From contig JASAND010004359.1 in assembly GCA_030248195.1 (NCBI GenBank), forward strand, positions 35,854-99,853: a DNA stretch of 64,000 nucleotides, read 5' to 3'. Under the pieces are notes generated by a model that was given only the letters and a program-made list of their open reading frames with translations, had not been told where the DNA came from and made no database searches. Below are positions 10,123-21,562 of the stretch, in pieces; within the stretch, counting starts at the first letter, position 1, and the number at the start of each line of letters is the position of its first letter. The DNA is from Trissonchulus latispiculum (lineage: Eukaryota > Nematoda > Enoplea > Enoplida > Ironidae). A program made the translations under genes and the position numbers.

Positions 10123-11281
10123 CTAGAACATAACCGGAAATGTATATACACGCGAAATCCTGTTTGCTTTTCAAATTATTTGCATGTAAATGATAAAATG
10201 ACATTCCTTCCAACTTTATCCGCAACAACTGAGTGGAATGCTTAATATCTGAGATCCACAAATAATTTGTATCAATGCATAAAATAATTTCAACTTCAAA
10301 CAATTACGTAACCTACTCTAAGGGAGACTCTACAATGCGGGCTCATAGGCTGGGAATAGTACCAAATTCTTGCTACAGGTATTAAAGTTTAATCAAATTT
10401 TATTTTACAATCCCTCAAATCCGATTTCTGAGGGATGCTCTTAGGTTTAAAGGGAGCCAAAACTGTGATAGAACAAGACTGGGCTCAATCCACTGGGTTT
10501 GCCTTAGTGGGGGAGGCCCCCCCATTTTTTACATCACTCGCTATAAGGTGCCCAGAAAATGCTAAATTTTAAGGATTTTTGATCAAATTTTTCCGGCTTT
10601 GCCTGAGTTTTTTGGTCAAAAATCGTCTATTTTGGTTCCAAAACTTAATTTTTAGTCACTTTTTAGCTTAGCTTATATAACAGTAGCACATGTCACGGTT
10701 TTTTATTCCTGCTGGAGCAGGAATGTATAAAACGGAAACTTGTATGTTTAGTGAAGTGTGAGTCATTTTTCTATTCAGAAGCCCTATCATCAACACGAGG
10801 CTAGATTAGGCAATTTTTTGCATTCGGATTATGCAAATTAAAAACGGTTGCAGATTTTTGAGCACCAGTGTAGCGTGGGAGCAACAAATTGGTACATTTG
10901 CAGAATTAGAGCCTTTGCAAGCATAGGCCTGCTCTCCCTGATGAGGGAAGTAAAGTGAAGTCGTAAACTTAACGTAGAACTTCCAAAGCACACAATTTCG
11001 CAATTGAATATTTGTGTTTTCGCACACTTTTTCTTAGAAAAACACACTTAAAAATACACCGGAATTTAGAGATTCACAAGCAAAATTTTACTAATTTCGT
11101 AAAAAGTTTTGAACTACGAAAGACTGTTTCCTGAAAACATTTTGCGCCTTTGGCGCATCTGTCTTTTCCTTAATTTTTTCAAAGCTTTGACGCCCTACCT
11201 TTGTACTTGTGTCCTTTTCTTTTGAACCCTCTAGTATAACACTATATTATATATACTTATAAAGAAATCATGAAAAAACGT
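10123..11281. other. COG3 intron with fragments of two element families
   Basis: Contains a K-like fragment (about 10500-10690, with TTTTTGGTCAAAAATCGTCT). It also contains an H2-related fragment (about 10984-11225), which matches 32935-33175 including GCACACTTTTTCTTAGAAAA and GTGTCCTTTT. Around 10697 a CACGGTTTTTTATTCC stretch resembles the left terminus of the H family, but I find no matching right end. No exon. Confidence 0.5.
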
Positions 11282-11402
11282 CTGCCTGCAGTCACTACGT
11301 AAAACCATTAGTCCTGAACAGGAGAGAGCCAATGGGCAAATACCGCACCCATTGGCTCTCTCCTGTTTCGGACTAAGGCTTTTCCGTAGTGACTGCAGGC
11401 AG
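11282..11402. mobile_element. Foldback hairpin element (~121 bp)
   Basis: Two ~55-bp arms, CTGCCTGCAGTCACTACG... and its near-perfect complement, including AGGAGAGAGCCAATGGG / CCCATTGGCTCTCTCCT, separated by about 11 bases. It would form a long hairpin in RNA. It lies 85 bp downstream of the end of a COG3 exon (11487) in the transcribed orientation. No coding capacity. Confidence 0.85.
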
Positions 11403-11486
11403 GAGTTTTTCAGTATTCCTTTATGATTACGTACATATATACTGCTTGTATATATCAAAAGCAAAATACTATATATATATATATAC

Positions 11487-11690
11487 CGTTCTCTCAACTC
11501 TTCAGTATTGGTAGACAGTGTTGTCTGCTCGGCCATCAGAACCTCGCAAGCTTCATGAAGTGAACTCGTTCTTGAAGACACAGCCTCATAAGTTTTCAGC
11601 AATTCGTTAACACTTGTTATGGCACTGTTTAATTGATCAAAAATTGACTGATACTGATAACTGTGCTCACGAAGGCGAGAAAGACTTTCT
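11487..11690 (-). CDS. COG3: COG3 exon: SLHEACEVLMAEQ segment
   Basis: First visible exon of the contiguous block, 204 bp. It encodes ESLSRLREHSYQYQSIFDQL, then coiled-coil-like sequence VSSRTSSLHEACEVLMAEQT and LSTNTEELRER. The TSSLHEACE..L..EQ block is a hallmark of the N-terminal coiled coil of COG3. Acceptor AG at 11692-11691; donor GTATAT from 11486, weaker than the other donors and inside a (TA)n tract. It begins with one base of a split codon, so at least one exon lies upstream. Confidence 0.92.
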
Positions 11691-11699
11691 CTAAAACAA

Positions 11700-12060
11700 G
11701 GCATACAGTCATAATACAATAACTGTCATTTTGTATGAAACTCAATCTTGAGCACTTTTTACCTTAGTTATAGCACCATAAGCCTAATTTTACTGTGCTT
11801 AGTGATTTTATGTACATCACCTAAGGTTCTCTCACTTTTAGACGGTGTTGTACTGTTGTCGGAAGGGCAGCTCCACTCCCCGCAAGTTTTGGTCTACAGA
11901 AAGAGAAAGCACGGCCAACAAAAATAAGCCAATACGGTTAAAACCTGGATACAATACTTTCCTCAGCGCCAATCAGAACCTAAGGCTGCTACATAATGTC
12001 CGCCACCGCCAATACACACGAATACACCACCATGAGGTCCTCGTCATACTGTCGTAAGCT
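11700..12060. other. Intronic sequence, no gene called
   Basis: Starts the large COG3 intron. Open frames on the plus strand (11845-12057) have no recognisable domain, although they adjoin a LINE fragment and might be its decayed 5' part. Confidence 0.35.
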
Positions 12061-12071
12061 ACATATATATA

Positions 12072-13075
12072 TCACTATAGAAAAAGTACAAAGAAGGTAT
12101 ACGAAACGTATACCTGGTCTACAACATTTCTCTTATAAGCAGCGCTTAGAAGTGCTCCAGTTACAATCACTAGAGATAAGAAGTAAAATAACGGATTTAA
12201 AACTAATGTACCGAATTTGCAAAAATCAAATATCACTTAATTTTACTGATTTTTTCACGTTAGCACCTATAGTATAGGTTTACGTGGGCATTGCTACAAA
12301 ATACGGCATAGTCTGTGTCATAGAGAAGCAACAAAGTCGTTTTTCACTAATAGAATTGTTGAACTTTGGAACAGTTTACCAATCACTGTTATACGTAAAC
12401 TCATCTAGAATGTTTTTGAAAGGTCTGTCAAAAATCTGAATTTGAATAACTATCTTCGGGGTCGGGGTATTAAATAACCAGACAAGTGGTTCCCCCCTCA
12501 TCCCTTTCTGTGACTTTTAGCCAGAGCTCTAGTATATATATATACCTGTTACAAAAGTGTTTTTGTGTCTGTTTGTTTGTTTGTTTCAACTAACAAATTT
12601 TCGTTACTAAGCACATATATATATTATATATTATATTTCTAAGGTATTGTGTAACTGCGATAAACAGTTTACAGGGTATTTTTTACAGCCGAAATTGACC
12701 TCCCCCCCCCCGAAATCGCCCCCTCCCGGGATTTTTGCTTCCCCCCGGGATTTTTTGGGTGCCCAAATTTTTGCCAAAAATAGGCAAATTTTCAAAAATT
12801 TTTGGGCTTCGCTGAAGATTTTTTCGATAAAATAGCTATTTTTAGCTTAAATCCTGGCATTTTTGAGAACTTTTAGCGTTTCACCATGCAAAATACGCCA
12901 AAAATACCATTTTTTGGCTCATTTATGCAAAAAATCGACCCCCCCCGGGCCGGGGGGGGGGTCCCCCCGGGAAGCCCCCCCTCGAAAAAAATCCCTGGTT
13001 CATGTATTCGTATTATTCTGTATGGCTGCTTGTTAATCAAAATAAATTCTTAGTTCTTAGTTCTAGTTCTTAAGC
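12072..13075 (+). pseudogene. LINE fragment L4 (CR1/Jockey-like C-terminus and 3' tail)
   Basis: The plus strand encodes VQRRYTKRIPGLQHFSYKQR and LEVLQLQSLEIRSKITDLKL. These align with the C-terminal domain of the fuller LINE at 35019-36419 (IQRSFTKRIPGLQALSYTER). After a stop, further pieces (RIVELWNSLP at about 12350, NYLRGRGIK at about 12455) continue the same domain. The 3' UTR ends in a TTCTTAG-type tail (13050-13075). Element J2 is inserted at 12672-12997. 5'-truncated and dead. Confidence 0.7.
12672..12997. mobile_element. J2: ~326-bp C-rich MITE
   Basis: Starts CAGGGTATTTTTTACAG and ends AAAAAAATCCCTG. The interior is C-rich at both ends with AGCTATTTTTAGCTTAAATC in the middle. It matches J1 (45605-45940) in inverted orientation along its length. 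No clear target duplication here, unlike J1. Proline-rich frames through it are artefacts of C-runs. Confidence 0.7.
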
Positions 13076-13239
13076 TGGGGTTTTATACTGGGGGAGGAGG
13101 TGATGGGGGGTGCCCCTCCCACGTTTTGGTCCCCCCCCCCCCAACTCGACCCTTTTCGCTCCTCCACTCGACCGCTTTCCCTGACTGTTTGGGGCTTTCC
13201 GCCCCCCCCCCCCACTCGCCCTAAGTGCCCAGAAAATGC

Positions 13240-16200
13240 CAAATTTTTTAGGATTTTTGGTTAAAATTTGTGCCGGAATTTTTTGCCTAAAATCGTCTAT
13301 TTTGCCACTATATATATTATACATGCAAACCGTACCCTTTGTGGACGCAACTCACACTGTATACCCTTTGTGGACGCAAAAAATGCGTCCACATAGGGTG
13401 TATATACAGCATGCAAAGCCGCGTGGCGCAGCGTCCACATAGGCAATCTATGTGGCGCAAATGGCTTTTTAGGCTTACCGAGAGCGTGTTAGGCTAAGCA
13501 CAGAGCGTGCTTTTATACGTCTAAGCCTAAGCCATTTTTAAGCATAAGTTCATTTTAATTAATTAGCTAATTAGTTATATAATCTCACATGGTTTTCTGC
13601 GTCCACAAAGGGTATCATATGCTTGTCATGGGGGATCTCCAGGCCAAGAGCTTTCGAATGATACCAAACTTGCCCGGAAAAAATGAACTTTGAAAAAATC
13701 GACTTTCTCTTACGGGTTTGAAAGTGGGGTTTTTTCTCTGTATTCAGCATGATTTTTTCCAATTAACTCGATTTTTCGAACGGCCCATAGGAAAAATTTT
13801 TCTATACTATTTTTTGAATATCTAGGCAATGGTACTTAGCAAGTTTATGTTTTTTTCGAATTTCGATCTGGTTCGATTTTTATAGATGGTCAAAAATGGA
13901 AAAAAATAGCGTTTTTGGACACCTTCAAGCTGAAAAATTTCGAAGTCCGAAAATTTGAAAATAGTCTAAAAACGAGCAAAAACAGCGTTTTTCGGCCTCG
14001 GGATGGTACCCACATATAGTATATCGGGGTCGCTGAACACGATGAGCATAGTGCCGACACCGTATCTCGCCTGGTTCATCTGGTTCAACTAGTTCAAAGT
14101 TGAACCAGTTCCTGGTTCAAGCTACTGGAGATAGTTGGAAGGCTGAAATTTTGCATACAAAGGTTATTGGGCATGGGGAATTCACTGGTGGTGTTACTTT
14201 GGTGATCCGACCCATGGCTGGCCAGATCTGGTTCAAAATTGAACCAGTTCCTGGTTCAAGCTACTGGAGATAGCTAGAAGGCTGAAATTTTGCATACAAA
14301 GGTTATTGGGCATGGTGAATTCACTGGTGGTGTTTCGTTGGTGATCCGACCCATGGCTGGCCAGATCTGGTTCAACTGGTTCAAAATTGAACCAGTTCCT
14401 GGTTCAAGCTACTGGAGATAGCTAGAAGGCTGAAATTTTGCATACAAAGGTTATGGGCATGGGGAATTCACTGGTGGTGTTACTTTGGTGATCCGACCCA
14501 TGGCTGGCCAGATCTGGTTCAACTGGTTCAAAATTGAACCAGTTCCTGGTTCAAGCTACTGGAGATAGTTGGAAGGCTGAAATTTTGCATACAAAGGTTA
14601 TTGGGCATGGGGAATTCACTGGTGGTGTTACTTTGGTGATCCGACCATGGCTAGAAAGATCTGGTTCAACTGGTTCAAAGTTGATTGAACTGGTTCAAAT
14701 TTTTAGGATTTTTGGTTAAAATTTGTGCCGGAATTTTTTGCCTAAAATCGTCTATTTTGCCACTATATATATTATACATGCAAACCGTACCCTTTGTGGA
14801 CGCAACTCACACTGCATACCCTTTGTGGACGCAAAAAATGCGTCCACATAGGGTATATACAGCATGCAAAGCCGCGTGGCGCAGCGTCCACATAGGCAAT
14901 CTATGTGGCGCAAATGGCTTTTTAGGCTTACCGAGAGCGTGTTAGGCTAAGCACAGAGCGTGCTTATACGTCTAAGCCTAAGCCATTTTTAAGCATAAGT
15001 TCATTTTAATTAATTAGCTAATTAGTTATATAATCTCACATGGTTTTCTGCGTCCACAAAGGGTATCATATGCTTGTCATGGGGGAGCTCGGAGAGCCCC
15101 CCATAATATGAGCTATAAAGGCACTTTGCGGATTTTGAAAAGTGCTAATTAGGCATAACTAATTAACGGGAAGGAATTAAGAGCTAATATTTACATTTTT
15201 TGAAATCTCCAGGCCAAGAGCTTTCGATTGATACCAAACTTGCCCGAAAAAATGAACTTTGAAAAATCGACTTTCTTACGGGTTTGAAAGTGGGGTTTTT
15301 TTCTCTGTATTCAGCATGATTTTTTCCAATTTTGTGTTAACTCGATTTTTCCAACGACCCATAGGAAAAATTTTTCTATACTATTTTTTGAATATCTAGG
15401 CAATGGTACTTAGCAAGTTTATGTTTTTTTCGAATTTCGATCTGGTTCGATTTATATAGATGGTCAAAAATGGAAAAAATAGCGTTTTTGGACACCTTCA
15501 AGCTGAAAAATTTAGAAGTCCGAAAATTTGAAAATAGTCTAAAAACGGGCAAAAACAGCGTTTTTCGGCCTCGTGGTGGTACCCACATATAGTAAATCGG
15601 GGTCGCTGAACACGATGAGCATAGTGCCGACACCGTATCTCGCCTGGTTCATCTGGTTCAACTGGTTCAAAGTTGGAACCAGTTCCTGGTTCAAGCTACT
15701 GGAGATAGTTGGAAGGCTGAAATTTTGCATACAAAGGTTATTGGGCATGGGGAATTCACTGGTGGTGTTACTTTGGTGATCCGACCCATGGCTGGCCAGA
15801 TCTGGTTCAAAATTGAACCAGTTCCTGGTTCAAGCTACTGGAGATAGCTAGAAGGCTGAAATTTTGCATACACAGGTTATTGGGCATGGGGAATTCACTG
15901 GTGGTGTTACTTTGGTGATCCGACCCATGGCTGGCCAGATCTGGTTCAACTGGTTCAAAATTGAACCAGTTCCTGGTTCAAGCTACTGGAGATAGTTGGA
16001 AGACTGAAATTTTGCATACAAAGGTTATATTGGGCATGGGGAATTCACTGGTGGTGTTACTTTGGTGATCCGACCCATGGCTGGTCAGATCTGGTTCAAC
16101 TGGTTCAAAGTTGAACCAGTTCCTGGTTCAAGCTACTGGAGATAGTTGGAAGGCTGAAATTTTGCATACAAAGGTTATTGGGCATGGGGAATTCACTGGT

Positions 16201-18372
16201 GGTGTTACTTTGGTGATCCGACCATGGCTGGCCAGATCTGGTTCAACTGGTTCAAATTTTTGGGATTTTTGGTTAAAATTTGTGCCGGAATTTTTTGCCT
16301 AAAATCGTCTATTTTGCCACTATATATATTATACATGCAAACCGTACCCTTTGTGGACGCAACTCACACTGCATACCCTTTGTGGACGCAAAAAATGCGT
16401 CCACATAGGGTATATATACAGCATGCAAAGCCGCGTGGCGCAGCGTCCACATAGGCAATCTATGTGGCGCAAATGGCTTTTTAGGCTTACCGAGAGCGTG
16501 TTAGGCTAAGCACAGAGCGTGCTTTTATACGTCTAAGCCTAAGCCATTTTTAAGCATAAGTTCATTTTAATTAATTAGCTAATTAGGTATATAATCTCAT
16601 ATGGTTTTCTGCGTCCACAAAGGGTATCATATGCTTGTCATGGGGGAGCTCGGAGAGCCCCCCATAATATGAGCTATAAAGGCACTTTGCGGATTTTGAA
16701 AAGTGCTAATTAGGCATAACTAATTAACGGGAAGGAATTAAGAGCTAATATTTACATTTTTGAAATCTCCAGGCCAAGAGCTTTCGAATAATACCAAACT
16801 TGCCCGGAAAAAATGAACTTTGAAAAAATCGACTTTCTCTTACGGGTTTGAAAGTGGGGTTTTTTCTCTGTATTCAGCATGATTTTTTCCAATTTTGTGT
16901 TAACTCGATTTTTCCAACGACATATAGGAAAAATTTTCTATACTATTTTTTGAATATCTAGGCAATGGTACTTAGCAAGTTTATGTTTTTTTCGAATTTC
17001 GACCTGGTTCGATTTTTATAGATGGTCAAAAATGGAAAAAATAGCGTTTTTAGACACCTTCAAGCTGAAAAATTTAGAAGTCCGAAAATTTGAAAATAGT
17101 CTAAAAACGGGCAAAAACAGCGTTTTTCGGCCTCGGGGTGGTACCCACATATAGTAAATCGGGGTCGCTGAACACGATGAGCATAGTGCCGACACCGTAT
17201 CTCGCCTGGTTCATCTGGTTCAACTAGTTCAAAGTTGAACCAGTTCCTGGTTCAAGCTACTGGAGATAGTTGGAAGGCTGAAATTTTGCATACAAAGGTT
17301 ATTGGGCATGGGGAATTCACTGGTGGTGTTACTTTGGTGATCCGACCATGGCTGGCCAGATCTGGTTCAACTGGTTCAAAGTTGATTCAACTGGTTCAAA
17401 TTTTTAGGATTTTTGGTTAAAATTTGTGCCGGAATTTTTTGCCTAAAATCGTCTATTTTGCCACTATATATATTATACATGCAAACCGTACCCTTTGTGG
17501 ACGCAACTCACACTGCATACCCTTTGTGGACGCAAAAAATGCGTCCACATAGGGTATATATACAGCATGCAAAGCCGCGTGGCGCAGCGTCCACATAGGC
17601 AATCTATGTGGCGCAAATGGCTTTTTAGGCTTACCGAGAGCGTGTTAGGCTAAGCACAGAGCGTGCTTTTATACGTCAAAGCCTAAGCCATTTTTAAGCA
17701 TAAGTTCATTTTAATTAATTAGCTAATTAGTTATATAATCTCACATGGTTTTCTGCGTCCACAAAGGGTATCATATGCTTGTCATGGGGGAGCTCGGAGA
17801 GCCCCCCATAATATGAGCTATAAAGGCACTTTGCGGATTTTGAAAAGTGCTAATTAGGCATAACTAATTAACGGGAAGGAATTAAGAGCTAATATTTACA
17901 TTTTTGAAATCTCCAGGCCAAGAGCTTTCGAATGATACCAAACTTGCCCGGAAAAAATGAACTTTGAAAAAATCGACTTTCTCTTACGGGTTTGAAAGTG
18001 GGGTTTTTTTCTCTGTATTCAGCATGATTTTTTCCAATTTTGTGTTAACTCGATTTTTCCAACGACCCATAGGAAAAATTTTTCTATACTATTTTTTGAA
18101 TATCTAGGCAATGGTACTTAGCAAGTTTATGTTTTTTTCGAATTTCGATCTGGTTCGATTTTTATAGATGGTCAAAAATGGAAAAAATAGCGTTTTTGGA
18201 CACCTTCAAGCTGAAAAATTTAGAAGTCCGAAAATTTGAAAATAGTCTAAAAACGGGCAAAAACAGCGTTTTTCGGCCTCGGGGTGGTACCCACATATAG
18301 TAAATCGGGGTCGCTGAACACGATGAGCATAGTGCCGACGCCGTATCTCGCCTGGTTCATCTGGTTCAACTG
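13240..18372. repeat. Four ~0.86-0.97-kb B blocks of the higher-order satellite
   Basis: B copies at about 13240-14098, 14698-15660, 16253-17222 and 17402-18372, separated by runs of the 147-bp unit. Each begins ATTTTTGGTTAAAATTTGTG, contains the words TACCCTTTGTGGACGC and GCGTCCACATAGG several times in both orientations, and ends with GGGGTCGCTGAACACGATGA. The first copy lacks about 120 bp present in the others (15083-15205). The terminal ~75 bp is a diverged unit of the array at 29437-30660. Confidence 0.8.
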
Positions 18373-18566
18373 GTTCAAAGTTTTTGAACCAGTTCCTGGT
18401 TCAAGCTACTGGAGATAGTTGGAAGGCTGAAATTTTGCATACAAAGGTTATTGGGCATGGGGAATTCACTGGTGGTGTTACTTTGGTGATCCGACCCATG
18501 GCGGGCCAGATCTGGTTGCAACTGGTTCAAAGTTGAGCCAGGTCCTGGTTCAAGCTACTGGAGATA
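14080..18566. repeat. 147-bp satellite A units interspersed with B blocks
   Basis: Runs of the 147-bp unit at about 14099-14697 (four), 15661-16252 (four), 17223-17401 (about one) and 18373-18566 (about one). The unit contains CTGGTTCAAAATTGAACCAG, a 9-bp-arm palindrome, then CTACTGGAGATAG, GGGCATGGGGAATTCACTGG and GATCCGACCCATGGCTGGCC. The 61-residue open frames through it are repeat artefacts. Confidence 0.85.
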
Positions 18567-18574
18567 GTTGGAAG

Positions 18575-19307
18575 CAGTGGCGTAGATACAAAAAATTTTC
18601 AGGGGGGGGGCGGTTTGGACCGAAGTCTGGGGGGGTAAGATTTTTATTTTTTGCTGACCAATGGCATGAACACTACTTTAAAAATTTTTATAAAGTCCAT
18701 AGTTTAAATCTGTTGTAGTCGAAAGCGGCATGCTAAAACCCAAAACGGGGGTCTGGGGGGCAGAGCCCCGCAGAAGTTGAGAAAATTTTTTAATTTTGCC
18801 ATTAAAACGCTATTGAAACATTGAATTCTTTGCATTGTATATTATCAAATCCCAACCAAATTTTGCAGTTTAATTTGCTATAAATATATTTTTCCACTTC
18901 TATAGTCTCGTACGAAAACTCAGATTGGATGCTCCCATTATGGACAGGGTATTCCAAGCAGCACATTCCAGCAGCCACCATTTATATAAGGAAATCATGT
19001 TTGCAATAATGCAGTTAATAAAACTACAAAGCTGGCAAAGCAAAGTATAATAAAGCAAACTAGTGAAGGTTTAATTATACGTATATAGTATGCTAATAAT
19101 GAAGTCGCGCCGAAGGCGCGAAAATTTTTCCACGAAGTACAAATGCACTAATTTTTGGGGCATTTTAGTACAATTTCTTTGTGTTTATGATAAATTTAAA
19201 CGCCCGCGCTTCGCGCGGGCTCAAAATTTTTCTTCTGGTGAATTTTTGTCAGGGGGCAAAACCATTTCGGGGGGGGGGGGGGCCGCCCCCCCGCATCTAC
19301 GCTAGTG
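18575..19307. mobile_element. T1: 733-bp hAT-like element inside the satellite
   Basis: Ends CAGTGGCGTAGATAC and GCATCTACGCTAGTG. The flanks are a perfect 8-bp duplication of satellite sequence, GTTGGAAG (18567-18574 and 19308-19315). It contains the GGGTCTGGGGGGCAGAGCCC module (18750-18770), and two GC-rich stems: CGCGCCGAAGGCGCG (19107) and GCCCGCGCTTCGCGCGGGC (19202). Non-coding. T2 and T3 occupy the identical site in later satellite blocks. Confidence 0.88.
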
Positions 19308-20353
19308 GTTGGAAGGCTGAAATTTTGCATAGAAAGGTCACTGGGCATGGGGAATTCACTGGGGGTGTAACTTTGGTGATCCGACACATGGCTGGCCAGA
19401 TCTGGTTCAACTGGTTCAAAATTGAACCAGTTCCTGGTTCAAGCTACTGGAGATAGCTAGAAGGCTGAAATTTTGCATACAAAGGTTATTGGGCATGGGG
19501 AATTCACTGGTGGTGTTACTTTGGTGATCCGACCCATGGCTGGCCAGATCTGGTTCAACTGGTTCAAAATTGAACCAGTTCCTGGTTCAAGCTACTGGAG
19601 ATAGTTGGAAGACTGAAATTTTGCATACAAAGGTTATATTGGGCATGGGGAATTCACTGGTGGTGTTACTTTGGTGATCCGACCCATGGCTGGTCAGATC
19701 TGGTTCAACTGGTTCAAAGTTGAACCAGTTCCTGGTTCAAGCTACTGGAGATAGTTGGAAGGCTGAAATTTTGCATACAAAGGTTATTGGGCATGGGGAA
19801 TTCACTGGTGGTGTTACTTTGGTGATCCGACCATGGCTGGCTAGATCTGGTTCAACTGGTTCAAAGTTGAACCACTTCCTGGTTCAAGCTACTGGAGATA
19901 GCTAGAAGGCTGAAATTTTGCATACAAAGGTTATTGGGCATGGGGAATTCACTGGTGGTGTAACTTTTGGTGATCCGACCCATGGCTGGCCAGATCTGGT
20001 TCAACTGGTTCAAAATTGAACCAGTTCCTGGTTCAAGCTACTGGAGATAGCTAGAAGGCAAGAATTTTGCATACAAAGGTTATTGGGCATGGGGAATTCA
20101 CTGGTGGTGTTACTGTGGTGATCCGACCCATGGCTGGCCAGATCTGGTTCAACTGGTTCAAAGTTGAACCAGGTCCTGGTTCAGGCAACTGGAGATAGCT
20201 AGAAGGCTGAAATTTTGCATACAAAGGTTATTGGGCATGGGGAACTCACTGTTGGTGTTACTTTGGTGATCCGACCCATGGCGGGCCAGATCTGATTCAA
20301 CTGGTTCAAAGTTGAGCCAGGTCCTGGTTCAAGCTACTGGAGATAGTTGGAAG
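19308..20353. repeat. 147-bp satellite A, about seven units
   Basis: Head-to-tail units as in the earlier runs. The first unit after T1 is a recognisable variant (GGTCACTGGGCATGGGG, GACACATGG), and the same variant follows T2, showing that the T-plus-satellite block was duplicated as a whole. Confidence 0.85.
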
Positions 20354-21562
20354 CAGTGGCGTAGATACAAAAAATTTTCAGGGGGGGGCGGTTTGGACCG
20401 AAGTCTGGGGGGGGGTAAGATTTTTATTTTTTGCTGACCAATGGCATGAACACAAAACAAAACAAACAAACAAACAGTTTATTCAGTAAGTCACAAAAAT
20501 TTATGTACAATAAAAACGTTTACTGAATAGGACAACACAGAATTGTACAGACAATTACTTACGTGCGCCTCAATATAAAACGTGAACGTTATTGAGAAAA
20601 CATATATACGTGCATAATATTAACAAAACTGCATAAAACAGAATAAAACTCAGTCAGTCAGCCTTAAAAACCTTACAAAACACCGATATATCTGTATCTT
20701 TCAATTTTTGTTTAAAGGATTGCAAACTAGTAGCATTTACGGTTTCTCTAGGGAGAGAATTCCAGACATTAACAACCCTGTTACCAAAAAAATGCTTTTT
20801 CTCGTTTCTACGACATGGAGCTGCCTGCAACATAAGATTATGACCCCGTAAACCCAAGTCACCCCTAAACATAACATAATCCGTAAGGTCAACTTTATCA
20901 AGTCCATTCACTAAACGATAGCATTGACGACACTACTTTAAAAATTTTTATAAGGTCCATAGTTTAAATCTGTTGTAGCCGAAAGCGGCATGCTAAAACC
21001 CAAAACGGGGGTCTGGGGGGCAGAGCCCCGCAGAAGTTGAGAAAATTTTTTAATTTTGCCATTAAAACGCTATTGAAACATTGAATTCTTTGCATTGTAT
21101 ATTATCAAATCCCAACCAAATTTTGCAGTTTAATTTGCTATAAATATATTTTTCCACTTCTATAGTCTCGTACGAAAACTCAGATTGGATGCTCCCATTA
21201 TGGACAGGGTATTCCAAGCAGCACATTCCAGCAGCCACCATTTATATAAGGAAATCATGTTTGCAATAATGCAGTTAATAAAACTACAAAGCTGGCAAAG
21301 CAAAGTATAATAAAGCAAACTAGTGAAGGTTTAATTATACGTATATAGTATGCTAATAATGAAGTCGCGCCGAAGGCGCGAAAATTTTTCCACGAAGTAC
21401 AAATGCACTAATTTTTGGGGCATTTTAGTACAATTTCTTTGTGTTTATGATAAATTTAAACGCCCGCGCTTCGCGCGGGCTCAAAATTTTTCTTCTGGTG
21501 AATTTTTGTCAGGGGGCAAAACCATTTCGGGGGGGGCCGCCCCCCCCGCATCTACGCTAGTG
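20354..21562. mobile_element. T2: second T copy, with nested LINE
   Basis: Same ends and same GTTGGAAG flanks (20346-20353, 21563-21570) as T1. It is interrupted by a LINE 3' end at about 20452-20932. The non-LINE sequence is nearly identical to T1, indicating recent block duplication. Confidence 0.85.
20452..20932 (-). pseudogene. LINE fragment L2, 5'-truncated
   Basis: The minus strand encodes FRGDLGLRGHNLMLQAAPCR and FFGNRVVNVWNSLPRETVNA, then SFKQKLKDTD. This is the C-terminal tail of a CR1/Jockey-type reverse transcriptase protein (compare WNSLP in L3 and L4). It ends in a GTTT-repeat tail next to 20452. Inserted into T2 at ATGAACAC / GACACTAC, so the insertion is younger than the split of T1 and T2. 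Confidence 0.8.

Noticed and set aside
10697..11230. Complete H-family element starting CACGGTTTTTTATTCC
   Set aside because: No matching right end or 8-bp duplication found, so only a fragment is reported.
12664..13005. 8-bp target duplication for J2
   Set aside because: Flanks ACAGTTTA and GTTCATGT do not match.
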